64,000 nt of DNA from Mycobacterium pinniadriaticum. Lineage in GTDB: Bacteria; Actinomycetota; Actinomycetes; Mycobacteriales; Mycobacteriaceae. Below the pieces are notes generated by a model. That model saw only the letters and a list, made by a program, of their open reading frames with translations. It was not told the DNA's origin and searched no databases. Shown here piece after piece: positions 23,590 to 33,053 of the stretch (positions are counted from its first letter, which is position 1; each line of letters begins with the position of its first letter). The DNA lies in NCBI RefSeq assembly GCF_026242045.1, contig NZ_JAPJDO010000032.1, positions 1 through 64,000 on the forward strand. The letters run 5' to 3'. Position numbers and translations under genes: made by a program.

Positions 23590-26202
23590 GTGCGCTTATC
23601 GTGGCCGTTGATCGGCCGCACCAGGCAGTTGCGAGCCATCGGGTCGGCCATCGCGGCGCCGGACATCGCCGGTGTCGTCGTGACGGGTGTAGCCGGGGTC
23701 GGCAAGAGCAGGATCGCGCGCGAGGCGCTGAGTTCCGCCGAGTCCCGGAGTTTGGAGGGCAGGTGGGTTGTCGGTGCGTCCTCGGCGCGGTCGATTCCGT
23801 TGGGCGCCTTCACCGCATGGACCCAGCCCGGGGCCACTGAGACCGTTCAGCTGGTGCGAGGTGTCATCGACGCACTCACGGCCACGACCTCGGGCGCACG
23901 AGTCGTAGTCGCCGTCGACGACGCCCATTTGCTTGATGAGCTGTCCATCTTCGTCGTCCATCAGCTCGTGCAGCGAAACGCCGCACGCGTGGTTCTGACC
24001 GTGCGCGATGGTGAACCGATTCTCCCTGCCCTCCAGGAGATCTGGACTCTCGGGCAGTTCGAACGGCTCGATATCCACCCGCTGTCGCTGGAGGAGACCT
24101 CCGCGCTGCTCTCGACCACGCTCGGCGGAACCGTGGAACCTGCCTCAACGCAGCGACTCTGGAAGTTGACCGGCGGCAATGCCCTGTACCTGCGCAACAT
24201 CGTCGAGCAGGAAGTGGCAGACGGACGGCTCATACAGCAGCGCGACGTGTGGAGTTGGAGCGGTGACCCGGTGTTGCCTGCCGACCTGATCGGGTTGGTC
24301 GAGTCCCGGATCGGCACGCTACCGGCGCCGGTCGGCGATGTGGTCGACATCCTCGCCGTTGCCGAACCCCTGGACCTGAACACCCTTACTCGAATCACCG
24401 ATCCGGCCGCCGTCGAAGAAGCTGAGGTCCGCAACCTCATCACACTCGAGCCGGGAGGCGTCACGGTTCAGGACCGAGTTGCTCATCCGATCTACGGTGA
24501 GGTGCGGCGCCGCCGAGCCTCCGTGACCCGACTACGACGGCTGCGCGGCCTGGTCGCGGCTGAACTGGCCAGATCGATTGATGCCGATGATATTCGGGGC
24601 GTCGTGAAGAGAGCGGCGTTGTGTATGGAGTCCGATCTTGCTCCCGACCCCGATCTCTTCGTTCGGGCAGCGCACGGTGCCGTGTGGCTGGCCGACCTTC
24701 AGCTGGCCGATCGGCTTGCCGGAGCGGCGATTGCCGCGAACGCCGGACCCGAGCCGAATTTCATTCGGGCGCATGCACTCTCATGGCTCTCCCGTGGCGA
24801 AGAGGCCGACGCGGTGCTCAACAGAATAACCGACGACCAACTCAATGATGTCGACCGCGCAAGGCTCGCTTTCCTACGCGCCAGCAACATGTTGTGGGCA
24901 CTGGGCGATCCGGCGCGCGCGCTGGAAATCATCGACGATGCGGCGGGCATCGCGACACCGCAGGCATCCGGTTACCTGGACGCCTTTCGCACGGTGCACG
25001 CGTTCGCCATGGACAATCCCCACGCCGCCGAACAGACGGCGAAGAAACTCGCCCTCGCCGATCTACCTCCTGTCGTCGGAGCCGAAATCGCGTGGGCACT
25101 GACTGTGGTGTCCGGCGAAGCCGGACACACGGCTGAGGCGGAAGCCCACGCACAGGCCGGATACCAAGCCGCCACACGCCGTTTCGACGCACCCCAGATG
25201 CGGTTCAACATCGCCGATGGACATCTCACCGCACTGCTGCTGGCCGGCCGGGTGGGCGACGCCGGTGTGGTCGCCGACGACGTGCGCGGGCAAGCCGCCG
25301 ATCTGCCCGGCGAGGCCCAGTTGTTGGGGAGCGCGGTCGCCGGCCGAGCCGATCTCGCCGCGGGGAACCTCGGATCCGCCTGTCGCTTACTGAAGCAGAG
25401 CGCACTCGGTTTGTCCTCCGCCGGCCACGCCATGGGTTGGGGTTTTCGCTACAGCGTGGTACTAGCGACAGCGTTGGCGATGCATGGTGATTCCGCAGAA
25501 GCCGCTGCTGTGATCGCCGAACTCGATGGCGTCAGGCGCCCGTTCAGATCACTGGATTACGAGCAGAACCTGGCGCGGGCGTGGCTGGCCGCGAGCCAGG
25601 GCGCGATCAGTGAAGCAGTGCGCGACTGCTTGTCGGCGGCCGAGCGCGCCGCGCACAATGGCCAATTCGCGGCCGAGGTGTTATGCCTGCAGACCGCCAC
25701 CCAGTTCGGGGATCGCACCTGCGCGTCGCGGCTGGCCGAACTGGAATCGATCGTCGAAGGACCGCGGGTCGGTTTGGCCGCCCGCTTCGCTGCGGCCCTG
25801 CGGGACGGCGATGCCCGCGAGTTGGCGGCGATCTCTGAGGGTTTCGAGGGAATCGGCGATCGGGTTGCCGCTGTCGACGCCGCCGCGCACGCGGCACTGG
25901 CTCATCGCCGTCATGATCAGCGCGGGTCGGCGTTGGGATGCTCGACACGCGCCACGACCTTGGCCGAACGGTGCGGTGGGCTGGTCACCCCTGCGCTGCG
26001 CGAGGCCGCCGAACCTCTGCCGTTGACGGAGCGGGAGCGGGAGATGGCGATGCTCGTCGGACAGGGATTGTCCAACCGCGCGATCGCCGAGCGACTGACC
26101 TTGTCGCCGCGCACCGTCGAAAGCCATATCCTGCGCGCCATGCGCAAGACCGGGACCAACAGCCGTGACGAGTTGGCCGCCCTGGTCACCAAACCCCGCT
26201 AG
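23590..26202 (+). CDS. Large AAA-type LuxR-family regulator (LAL/MalT-like)
   Basis: An 870-residue regulator. An N-terminal P-loop ATPase has Walker A GVAGVGKS (33-40) and a Walker B-like VVVAVDDAHLLDE (about 94-106). A long helical TPR-like sensor region follows, then a C-terminal LuxR helix-turn-helix (LTEREREMAMLVGQGLSN, RTVESHILRAMRKTG, about 808-868). Such ATPases couple nucleotide and inducer binding to activation. Position suggests control of the P450 operon, but it has its own -10 box. GTG 23590 places the P-loop as in relatives. Confidence 0.9.
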   Translation: MRLSWPLIGRTRQLRAIGSAIAAPDIAGVVVTGVAGVGKSRIAREALSSAESRSLEGRWVVGASSARSIPLGAFTAWTQPGATETVQLVRGVIDALTATTSGARVVVAVDDAHLLDELSIFVVHQLVQRNAARVVLTVRDGEPILPALQEIWTLGQFERLDIHPLSLEETSALLSTTLGGTVEPASTQRLWKLTGGNALYLRNIVEQEVADGRLIQQRDVWSWSGDPVLPADLIGLVESRIGTLPAPVGDVVDILAVAEPLDLNTLTRITDPAAVEEAEVRNLITLEPGGVTVQDRVAHPIYGEVRRRRASVTRLRRLRGLVAAELARSIDADDIRGVVKRAALCMESDLAPDPDLFVRAAHGAVWLADLQLADRLAGAAIAANAGPEPNFIRAHALSWLSRGEEADAVLNRITDDQLNDVDRARLAFLRASNMLWALGDPARALEIIDDAAGIATPQASGYLDAFRTVHAFAMDNPHAAEQTAKKLALADLPPVVGAEIAWALTVVSGEAGHTAEAEAHAQAGYQAATRRFDAPQMRFNIADGHLTALLLAGRVGDAGVVADDVRGQAADLPGEAQLLGSAVAGRADLAAGNLGSACRLLKQSALGLSSAGHAMGWGFRYSVVLATALAMHGDSAEAAAVIAELDGVRRPFRSLDYEQNLARAWLAASQGAISEAVRDCLSAAERAAHNGQFAAEVLCLQTATQFGDRTCASRLAELESIVEGPRVGLAARFAAALRDGDARELAAISEGFEGIGDRVAAVDAAAHAALAHRRHDQRGSALGCSTRATTLAERCGGLVTPALREAAEPLPLTEREREMAMLVGQGLSNRAIAERLTLSPRTVESHILRAMRKTGTNSRDELAALVTKPR

Positions 26203-26366
26203 CGGATTGCAGTAGTCGACTACTGAACACGTCACCGGCGAACCCGAGCGACGATTCACCCTGGAACTGACAGAGAGGATCGCCGATGGCAGGGGTGCAC
26301 CCAAGCCGCGGCACAACTGAATCGTGATGCGATTCTTCCCCAGACTGTGGCGGGGGCAGCCTGGTG

Positions 26367-29300
26367 ATGGAATCGGATGACGCGTCTGTCGGTGCCGCCT
26401 GGCACTCTGGATCCGTGCACGCCGTCGATCCGCTGGGCCGGTTGAGTCAACTGACCCGGCTCTGGTTCACGGGCACCTTCGCCGAGCCGACGGCAGCCCA
26501 GGCCAGCGCCTGGTCTGCCATCGCTGACGGCGACAACACCCTGGTCATCGCCCCAACCGGGTCGGGCAAGACGTTGGCGGCCTTCCTGTGGGCGATCGAC
26601 CGGCTGGCTCACCAGCCCGAGAGCCGCGGCACGCGGGTGCTCTATGTGTCCCCGCTCAAGGCACTGGCCGTGGACGTCGAGCGCAACCTGCGCACGCCGC
26701 TGACCGGTATCACCCGCATCGCCGAACGTGACGGCGTACCCGCCCCGCGGATCAGCGTCGGGGTCCGCTCCGGGGATACCCCGCCCGCCCGCCGCCGCCA
26801 GCTGATCACCAAGCCGCCCGACATCCTGATCACCACGCCCGAGTCGTTGTTCCTGATGTTGACCTCGGCGGCCCGCGAAACGCTGACCGGCGTGCAGACC
26901 GTGATCGTCGACGAGGTGCACGCGGTGGCCGGCACCAAACGCGGGGCCCACCTGGCGCTGTCTCTCGAGCGGCTCGATGCGCTGCTGGAAACACCGGCCC
27001 AGCGGATCGGGCTGTCGGCGACCGTCCGCCCGCCCGAGGAGGTGGCCCGGTTCCTGTCGGGTAGCCGGCCGACGACCGTCGTCGCCCCGCCGGCGGCCAA
27101 GACGTTCGAACTGACGGTGCAGGTACCGGTGCCCGACATGGCCAACCTGGAGAACAACACCATCTGGCCCGATGTGGAGGCCCGCATCGTCGACCTCATC
27201 GAGGCGCACAACTCGACCATCGTGTTCGCCAACTCGCGGCGGCTGGCCGAGCGACTCACCGCCCGCATCAACGAGATTCACGCCGAACGCTCCGGAATCG
27301 AACTGGACGCACCGCCCAACCGGCAGGTGCCCGGCGGGCCACCGGCACACATCATGGCCAGCGGCCAATCCTTCGGGGCGGAGCCGCTGCTGGCCCGCGC
27401 CCACCACGGCTCGGTGTCCAAGGAGCAGCGCGCCGCCGTCGAGGACGATCTCAAGAGCGGACGACTCAAAGCGGTGGTGGCGACGTCGAGCCTGGAGCTG
27501 GGGATCGACATGGGGGCAGTCGACCTGGTGATCCAGGTCGAGGCACCACCGTCGGTCGCCAGCGGGCTGCAGCGCATCGGCCGGGCCGGCCACCAGGTCG
27601 GTGAAATCTCGCGCGGCGTGCTGTTCCCCAAACACCGTACGGATCTGATCGGCTGCGCCGTCAGCGTGCAGCGGATGCTCGCCGGACAGATCGAAACCAT
27701 GCGGGTGCCGACCAATCCCCTCGACGTGCTGGCCCAGCACACCGTTGCCGCTTGCGCTCTCGAGCCGATCAGCGCCGAGGAATGGTTCGACATCGTCCGC
27801 CGCAGCGCGCCCTTTGCCACATTGCCGCGCAGCGCCTTCGAGGCGACGCTGGATCTGCTCTCGGGCAAGTACCCGTCCACCGATTTCGCCGAGCTGCGCC
27901 CGCGGCTGGTCTACGACCGCGACACCGGTACGCTCGCCGCGCGCCCGGGGGCCCAGCGCCTCGCGGTGACGTCCGGCGGGGCGATCCCGGACCGCGGTTT
28001 GTTCACCGTGTACCTGGCGACTGACTCCGAAAAGCCCTCTCGGGTAGGCGAACTCGATGAGGAGATGGTCTACGAATCCCGACCCGGCGATGTGATCTCG
28101 CTGGGCGCAACCAGCTGGCGGATCACCGAGATCACCCATGACCGGGTGCTCGTCGTTCCCGCACCCGGCCAACCGGCGCGACTGCCGTTCTGGCGCGGTG
28201 ACGACGCGGGGCGCCCGGCCGAGCTCGGTCAGGCGATCGGAAAGTTCACCGGTGAGCTGGCGGGGATGAGCCGCGATGATTTCGACAATCGTTGCGGCGC
28301 TTTGGGTTTTGCCGATTACGCGACCGACAATCTCTGGCAGCTGCTCGACGAGCAACGCACCGCGACATCCGTGGTGCCCAGCGACACCACGCTTCTGGTC
28401 GAGCGTTTCCGTGATGAGTTGGGCGACTGGCGGGTGGTGCTGCACTCACCGTACGGACTCAAGGTGCACGGCCCGCTAGCCCTGGCGGTCAGCCGGCGGC
28501 TGCTGGAGCGCTACGGCATCGACGAGAAGCCGACCGCCTCCGACGACGGTATCGTCGTACGGCTGCCCGACACCGAGGACGCCCCGCCCGGGGCTGATCT
28601 GTTCGTCTTCTCCCCCGACGAGGTCGAGCCGCTGGTCACCACCGAAGTGGGCGGTTCGGCGCTGTTCGCGTCGCGCTTCCGCGAATGCGCGGCACGCGCC
28701 CTGCTGCTGCCCAAACGCCATCCCGGCAAGCGGTCGCCGCTGTGGCATCAGCGGCAGCGCGCGGCCCAATTGCTCGACGTCGCGCGCAAATACCCTGACT
28801 TCCCGATCGTGCTGGAGGCGGTGCGCGAGTGCCTGCAGGACGTCTATGACGTGCCGACCCTCATCGAGCTGATGGGCCGGATCGCCCAGCGGCGGGTGCG
28901 GCTGGTGGAGGTCGAGACACCGATGCCGTCGCCGTTCGCGGCGTCGCTGATGTTCGGCTACGTCGGGGCCTTCATGTATGAGGGCGACAGCCCGCTGGCC
29001 GAGCGCCGGGCGGCAGCGCTGTCGCTGGACAGCACGCTGCTAGCCGAGCTGCTCGGCCGTGTTGAGCTTCGCGAGCTGCTCGACCCCGACGTCATCGCCG
29101 CTACATCGCGCCAGCTGCAGCATCTTTCCGATGACCGCAAGGCGCGCGACGCCGAGGGTGTGGCCGACCTGCTGCGGCTGCTCGGCCCGCTGACCGAGGC
29201 CGAGATCGCCGAACGCTGCACCGCCACCGATGTTGGCGGATGGTTGGAGGCGCTGCACACCGCCAAGCGTGTACTGCCGCTGTCGTACGCCGGCCGGTCC

Positions 29301-30944
29301 TGGTGGGCGGGGATCGAGGACATCGGGCGGCTACGCGATGCGGTCGGCGTCGCGGTGCCGGTCGGTGTGCCCATGAGCTTCACCGAAGCGGTTACCGATC
29401 CGCTGGGTGAGCTGATGGGCCGGTTCGCCCGCACCCACGGACCATTCACCACCGCCGAGGCCGCGGCGAGATTCGGCCTCGGATTGCGGGTGGCCGCCGA
29501 TGTCCTCGGTCGAATGGCTGTGGACGGCAGGCTGGTTCGCGGCGAGTTCGTCGCCAGTCCTGACGCAGACCAATGGTGTGACGCCGAGGTGCTGCGCATC
29601 CTGCGCCGCCGCTCGCTGGCCGCTCTGCGCGCACAGGTCGAACCGGTCAGTACTGCGGCATACGCACGCTTCCTGCCGGCCTGGCAGCAGGTCGGCAGCG
29701 CCGCCACGTCCGGCATCGACGGGCTGGCCACGGTGATCGACCAGCTCGCCGGTGTGCCCGTGCCTGCCTCGGCGGTCGAGTCGCTGGTGTTCGGCCCCAG
29801 GGTGCGCGACTACCAGCCGGCGATGCTCGACGAACTGCTCGCCGCAGGTGAGGTCACCTGGTCGGGTATGGGTTCGATCTCGGGCAGCGACGGCTGGATC
29901 GCCTTCCATCACGCCGACACCGCGCCGCTGACGCTGGCAACTCCTGCCGAGATCGACTTCACCGACGCACACCGAGCGATCCTCGAGGTCTTGGGTGAGC
30001 CCGGCGAGGCGCGCGGAGCGTTCTTCTTCCGGCAACTGGCGGGCGGTTCCGAAGAGATCGTCAAAGCCGCACTGTGGGATCTGATCTGGGCCGGCTGGGT
30101 CACCGGCGATACGTTCGCCCCGGTGCGCGCGATGCTGGCCGGCGGCCGCAGGCCGGGCACCCGCCGTCCGGCCGCGCCCGCGCACCGGCACCGGCGGGCA
30201 CCACGACTGAGCCGCTATTCGGTGGCACACCCACAGACCCGCGCTGTGGATGCGACCGTTGCCGGGCGATGGTCGGCGCTGGCGGCCCGTGAGCCGGATT
30301 CCACCGTGCGCGCTCACTTCTCGGCTGAGTTGCTGCTGAACCGGCACGGTGTGCTGACCAAGGGCGCGGCCGCCGCCGAAGGTGTGCCAGGCGGTTTCGC
30401 CACCCTGTACAAGGTGCTCACCGGCTTCGAAGAGGCCGGCCGATGTCAACGCGGGTACTTCGTCGAGTCGCTCGGTGGGGCGCAGTTCGCCGTCGCGTCG
30501 ACCGTCGACCGGCTGCGCACCTACCTCGACGGGGTCGATCCCGAACGCCCGGACTACCACGCGGTCGTACTGGCCGCGGCCGACCCGGCCAACCCCTACG
30601 GTGCGGCGCTGCCGTGGCCGGCCCGCCCGGACGCCGACGCCGGCCATCGCCCGGGGCGCAAGGCGGGCGCGCTGGTGGTGCTGGTGGACGGCGAGCTGGC
30701 GTGGTTCCTGGAACGCGGCGGTCGTTCGTTGTTGAACTTCAGTAGCGACCCGGAGGCGCAGCGGGCCGCGGCGGGGACGCTGGCCGAACTGGTGAGCAGC
30801 GGACGCATCGGCGGTGTGCTGGTCGAAAAGCTGGACGGTGTGCCGGTATTGGAGGCCGCCGCGCACGCCGACCGCCGGGCGACCGCCGAGGCGCTGGTCG
30901 ACGCGGGTTTCGCTCGCACACCCAGAGGCCTGCGATTGCGTTAG
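26367..30944 (+). CDS. lhr: ATP-dependent DNA helicase Lhr
   Basis: A 1525-residue superfamily 2 helicase, the mycobacterial large helicase-related protein (Rv3296, about 1513 residues). It translocates 3' to 5' on single-stranded DNA and unwinds RNA:DNA hybrids. Motif I is APTGSGKT (62-69), motif II DEVH (182-185), motif VI QRIGRAGHQ near 415; a long C-terminal winged-helix and Lhr-CTD region follows. GTG 26364 and GTG 26415 are alternative starts; the latter aligns better with my recollection of the tuberculosis protein. Its stop overlaps the convergent gene by four bases. Confidence 0.95.
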   Translation: MESDDASVGAAWHSGSVHAVDPLGRLSQLTRLWFTGTFAEPTAAQASAWSAIADGDNTLVIAPTGSGKTLAAFLWAIDRLAHQPESRGTRVLYVSPLKALAVDVERNLRTPLTGITRIAERDGVPAPRISVGVRSGDTPPARRRQLITKPPDILITTPESLFLMLTSAARETLTGVQTVIVDEVHAVAGTKRGAHLALSLERLDALLETPAQRIGLSATVRPPEEVARFLSGSRPTTVVAPPAAKTFELTVQVPVPDMANLENNTIWPDVEARIVDLIEAHNSTIVFANSRRLAERLTARINEIHAERSGIELDAPPNRQVPGGPPAHIMASGQSFGAEPLLARAHHGSVSKEQRAAVEDDLKSGRLKAVVATSSLELGIDMGAVDLVIQVEAPPSVASGLQRIGRAGHQVGEISRGVLFPKHRTDLIGCAVSVQRMLAGQIETMRVPTNPLDVLAQHTVAACALEPISAEEWFDIVRRSAPFATLPRSAFEATLDLLSGKYPSTDFAELRPRLVYDRDTGTLAARPGAQRLAVTSGGAIPDRGLFTVYLATDSEKPSRVGELDEEMVYESRPGDVISLGATSWRITEITHDRVLVVPAPGQPARLPFWRGDDAGRPAELGQAIGKFTGELAGMSRDDFDNRCGALGFADYATDNLWQLLDEQRTATSVVPSDTTLLVERFRDELGDWRVVLHSPYGLKVHGPLALAVSRRLLERYGIDEKPTASDDGIVVRLPDTEDAPPGADLFVFSPDEVEPLVTTEVGGSALFASRFRECAARALLLPKRHPGKRSPLWHQRQRAAQLLDVARKYPDFPIVLEAVRECLQDVYDVPTLIELMGRIAQRRVRLVEVETPMPSPFAASLMFGYVGAFMYEGDSPLAERRAAALSLDSTLLAELLGRVELRELLDPDVIAATSRQLQHLSDDRKARDAEGVADLLRLLGPLTEAEIAERCTATDVGGWLEALHTAKRVLPLSYAGRSWWAGIEDIGRLRDAVGVAVPVGVPMSFTEAVTDPLGELMGRFARTHGPFTTAEAAARFGLGLRVAADVLGRMAVDGRLVRGEFVASPDADQWCDAEVLRILRRRSLAALRAQVEPVSTAAYARFLPAWQQVGSAATSGIDGLATVIDQLAGVPVPASAVESLVFGPRVRDYQPAMLDELLAAGEVTWSGMGSISGSDGWIAFHHADTAPLTLATPAEIDFTDAHRAILEVLGEPGEARGAFFFRQLAGGSEEIVKAALWDLIWAGWVTGDTFAPVRAMLAGGRRPGTRRPAAPAHRHRRAPRLSRYSVAHPQTRAVDATVAGRWSALAAREPDSTVRAHFSAELLLNRHGVLTKGAAAAEGVPGGFATLYKVLTGFEEAGRCQRGYFVESLGGAQFAVASTVDRLRTYLDGVDPERPDYHAVVLAAADPANPYGAALPWPARPDADAGHRPGRKAGALVVLVDGELAWFLERGGRSLLNFSSDPEAQRAAAGTLAELVSSGRIGGVLVEKLDGVPVLEAAAHADRRATAEALVDAGFARTPRGLRLR

Positions 30945-31567
30945 TTGGCGGAGCTACGAGCCGCCAGAACGGTGACACCCGGCCCGGCGAGGTCGTCCAA
31001 CGCGCTACGGCGTCCCGCCATCGCCATCAATATCGCCTCACCGGAGCCACGGACCTCGGCTCCGCGCCCGGCGGCCCATTCGAGGTCGGTAGCGATCAGC
31101 CGGACGCCTCGGGCCCTCCAGCCGCCCCGGATCAACGGAGCCACTCGGGTGAAGGCCAGCGCTTCGCGAAGGCGCTCGGCGGGAATAGTCCGGGGCAATT
31201 CGAGCGGTCGGCGAATGTCCTGTTGGTGGATCATGCATTCCACCAAAGCAACTCGCCCTCCGAAGCCGGTCCCCACGCTGTGCGGCACGATCCCACTACG
31301 CATGCGCTCGGCGATCTCGCCCAAAGAGCAGGTCGAATAAGCGTCCACGTCACGGGCATTGAGCCGATCCATCCGCAATCGGTGCCGAATCAGCGCGGCG
31401 GTGAAGGCGCCACGGTATCGGTCGAGGTAGGCGACCACGTGGGCTGCCACATCTCTGGCCCGCCACTCCCCGCACAGGGTTGACGCCTTCCACTGCGCGC
31501 CGGTCAGGCTCAACAACATGTCGGCGAAGTCGGCGCGTTCGGCGGTTGCCATGGTCGTCACGTCCAT
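30941..31567 (-). CDS. Maleylpyruvate isomerase / mycothiol-dependent DinB-like family protein
   Basis: A 208-residue protein of the TIGR03083/MDMPI N-terminal (DinB-like four-helix) family: TLCGEWRARDVAAHVVAYLD is the hallmark W-x-x-x-D-V-x-x-H metal/mycothiol region, with a second His in VALVECMIHQQDIRR. Family members use mycothiol or bind a metal; the activity here is unknown. The start is ATG 31567, with a possible CAGTCT -10 six bases upstream. It is divergent from the 13E12 gene. Confidence 0.78.
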   Translation of the reverse strand: MDVTTMATAERADFADMLLSLTGAQWKASTLCGEWRARDVAAHVVAYLDRYRGAFTAALIRHRLRMDRLNARDVDAYSTCSLGEIAERMRSGIVPHSVGTGFGGRVALVECMIHQQDIRRPLELPRTIPAERLREALAFTRVAPLIRGGWRARGVRLIATDLEWAAGRGAEVRGSGEAILMAMAGRRSALDDLAGPGVTVLAARSSAN

Positions 31568-31624
31568 TGGATGAGACTGTCGCACACCGTTGCCGGAGGC
31601 TTCGAATCTTGTCGCCGGCTTCGC

Positions 31625-31630
31625 TATACT
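31625..31630 (+). promoter_or_regulatory. -10 box of the 13E12 gene
   Basis: TATACT, 7 bases before ATG 31638. This strong -10 abuts the SOS box at 31630-31645. Confidence 0.65.
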
Positions 31631-31645
31631 CGAACACATGTTCGA
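31630..31645. promoter_or_regulatory. LexA-binding SOS box on the 13E12 start codon
   Basis: TCGAAC-ACAT-GTTCGA is an exact match to the mycobacterial SOS box TCGAAC-N4-GTTCGA. It begins in the -10 box and covers the start codon (31638-31640). LexA bound here would occlude transcription and the leaderless start. Confidence 0.85.
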
Positions 31646-33044
31646 ACTACTCGACGAGTCCGCCCTGCTGGAAACCATGCAGCAGGCGCAGCGGGCCGAG
31701 CGAGTTGCCATCGCCCACCGACTGCTCGCGGCCGGTCGGCTCTGTCAGCGCCGGATGAGGTCGGTCGACGCAGCCGAGCGCACCCAGTGGTGTATCGACA
31801 ATTGGGAAGCGGTAGCCGCCGAAGTGGGAGCTGAGCTGGGAATCAGCCGCGGGCGGGCATCGTGCCAGATGGACTATGGTCTGCAGCTCATCGAGCGGCT
31901 GCCCAAACTGGGCGCGTTGTTCGCCTCGGGAGCAATCGAGTTTCGCGTCGTGAGCGCCGCGGTATTTCGCACCGGCCTGATCACCGACCCCGACATGCTC
32001 GTCACCATCGACGAGCACCTGGCAGCACACGCGACGGGGTGGAACACGTTCTCGCGGAAGAAGATCACCGAGATCATCGACTGGTCCATCCGCGAGTTGG
32101 ATCCTGACGCCGTACGCGCGGCGCGCAACGCCGACGATGATCGCCACGTCGAAGTCGTTCCGGGGAACGACGGAATGGCTGAGATTTGGGCGCGTGTTCG
32201 CGCATCCGACGCGGCTGCCTTCGACCAGAGGCTGAATCAGCTGGCCGCGACGGTCTGTCGAGATGACCCCCGGACCGTCCGTCAGCGCAGGGCCGATGCA
32301 CTGGCCCCGCTGTCGGCAGGCATCTCGACGATGACCTGTGATTGCATGTCCAAGGAGTGCCCCGCCCGGTCCGGCACTGACAGCCAGTCGGGCCAGATCG
32401 TCATCCACCTGCTGGCCGAAGCCAAGACCATTACGGACAACGAGAACACTCCGGCACTGTTGGCCGGCTATGGCGCGATTCCCGCTGACACCGTGCGCGC
32501 CTTGGCGACGCGCGCGAAACTGCGGCCAGTCATCGACGGCAAAGAACTGAGCGCCGAACCGCACTACCGGCCGTCGACCGCGTTGGCGGAGTTCATCCGG
32601 TGCCGCGATCTGACATGCCGGTTCCCCGGTTGTGACCGTCCCGCCGAGATCGCCGACATCGATCACACCGTGCCGTACCCGTTGGGACCGACACATCCAT
32701 CGAACCTGAAACTATTGTGTCGCGTCCATCATCTCCTGAAGACCTTCTATACAGGATCAGGCGGCTGGGCGGACCGTCAGCTGGCTGACGGTACGGTGAT
32801 CTGGACGTCGCCATCAGGACGCACCTACACCACCAAACCTGGTGGATCGCTGTTCTTTCCACGGCACTTCGATCCCACTGAGGAACTCAGATCGCCGGAC
32901 CCTTCGGCCCGAGCGCGCGTGCCCGGACGCGGACTGATGATGCCGACCCGCCGCCGGACCCGAACTCAAGATCGGGAGTACCGGATCCGCTGGGAGCGTG
33001 GCCTCAACGAGGCAAGAGCCACTGCCAATCCACCACCTTTCTAG
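31638..33044 (+). CDS. 13E12-repeat family protein (DUF222 + HNH endonuclease)
   Basis: A 468-residue 13E12 (REP13E12) family protein: an N-terminal DUF222 helical region (about residues 1-290) and a C-terminal HNH nuclease fold (CRDLTCRFPGCDRPAEIADID then LKLLCRVHH, about 320-370). These are abundant, multicopy and probably mobile in mycobacteria; some are DNA-damage inducible. The start is ATG 31638, covered by a SOS box. Its TAG stop overlaps the nei -10 box. The HNH ligands look intact, so the nuclease may be active. Confidence 0.9.
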   Translation: MFELLDESALLETMQQAQRAERVAIAHRLLAAGRLCQRRMRSVDAAERTQWCIDNWEAVAAEVGAELGISRGRASCQMDYGLQLIERLPKLGALFASGAIEFRVVSAAVFRTGLITDPDMLVTIDEHLAAHATGWNTFSRKKITEIIDWSIRELDPDAVRAARNADDDRHVEVVPGNDGMAEIWARVRASDAAAFDQRLNQLAATVCRDDPRTVRQRRADALAPLSAGISTMTCDCMSKECPARSGTDSQSGQIVIHLLAEAKTITDNENTPALLAGYGAIPADTVRALATRAKLRPVIDGKELSAEPHYRPSTALAEFIRCRDLTCRFPGCDRPAEIADIDHTVPYPLGPTHPSNLKLLCRVHHLLKTFYTGSGGWADRQLADGTVIWTSPSGRTYTTKPGGSLFFPRHFDPTEELRSPDPSARARVPGRGLMMPTRRRTRTQDREYRIRWERGLNEARATANPPPF

Positions 33045-33047
33045 ACT
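33042..33047 (+). promoter_or_regulatory. -10 box of nei
   Basis: TAGACT, 6 bases before ATG 33054, overlapping the 13E12 stop codon. It gives nei its own leaderless transcript. Confidence 0.55.
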
Positions 33048-33053
33048 GGAACC

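Noticed and set aside
26256..28445. Long minus-strand open frame (about 729 codons) opposite lhr
   Set aside because: It is antisense to conserved helicase motifs, is Arg/Gly/His-rich as expected of a GC-rich shadow frame, and has no domain.
29331..30866. 511-codon minus-strand frame at the lhr 3' end
   Set aside because: Antisense shadow of lhr with no recognisable domain and no start signals.
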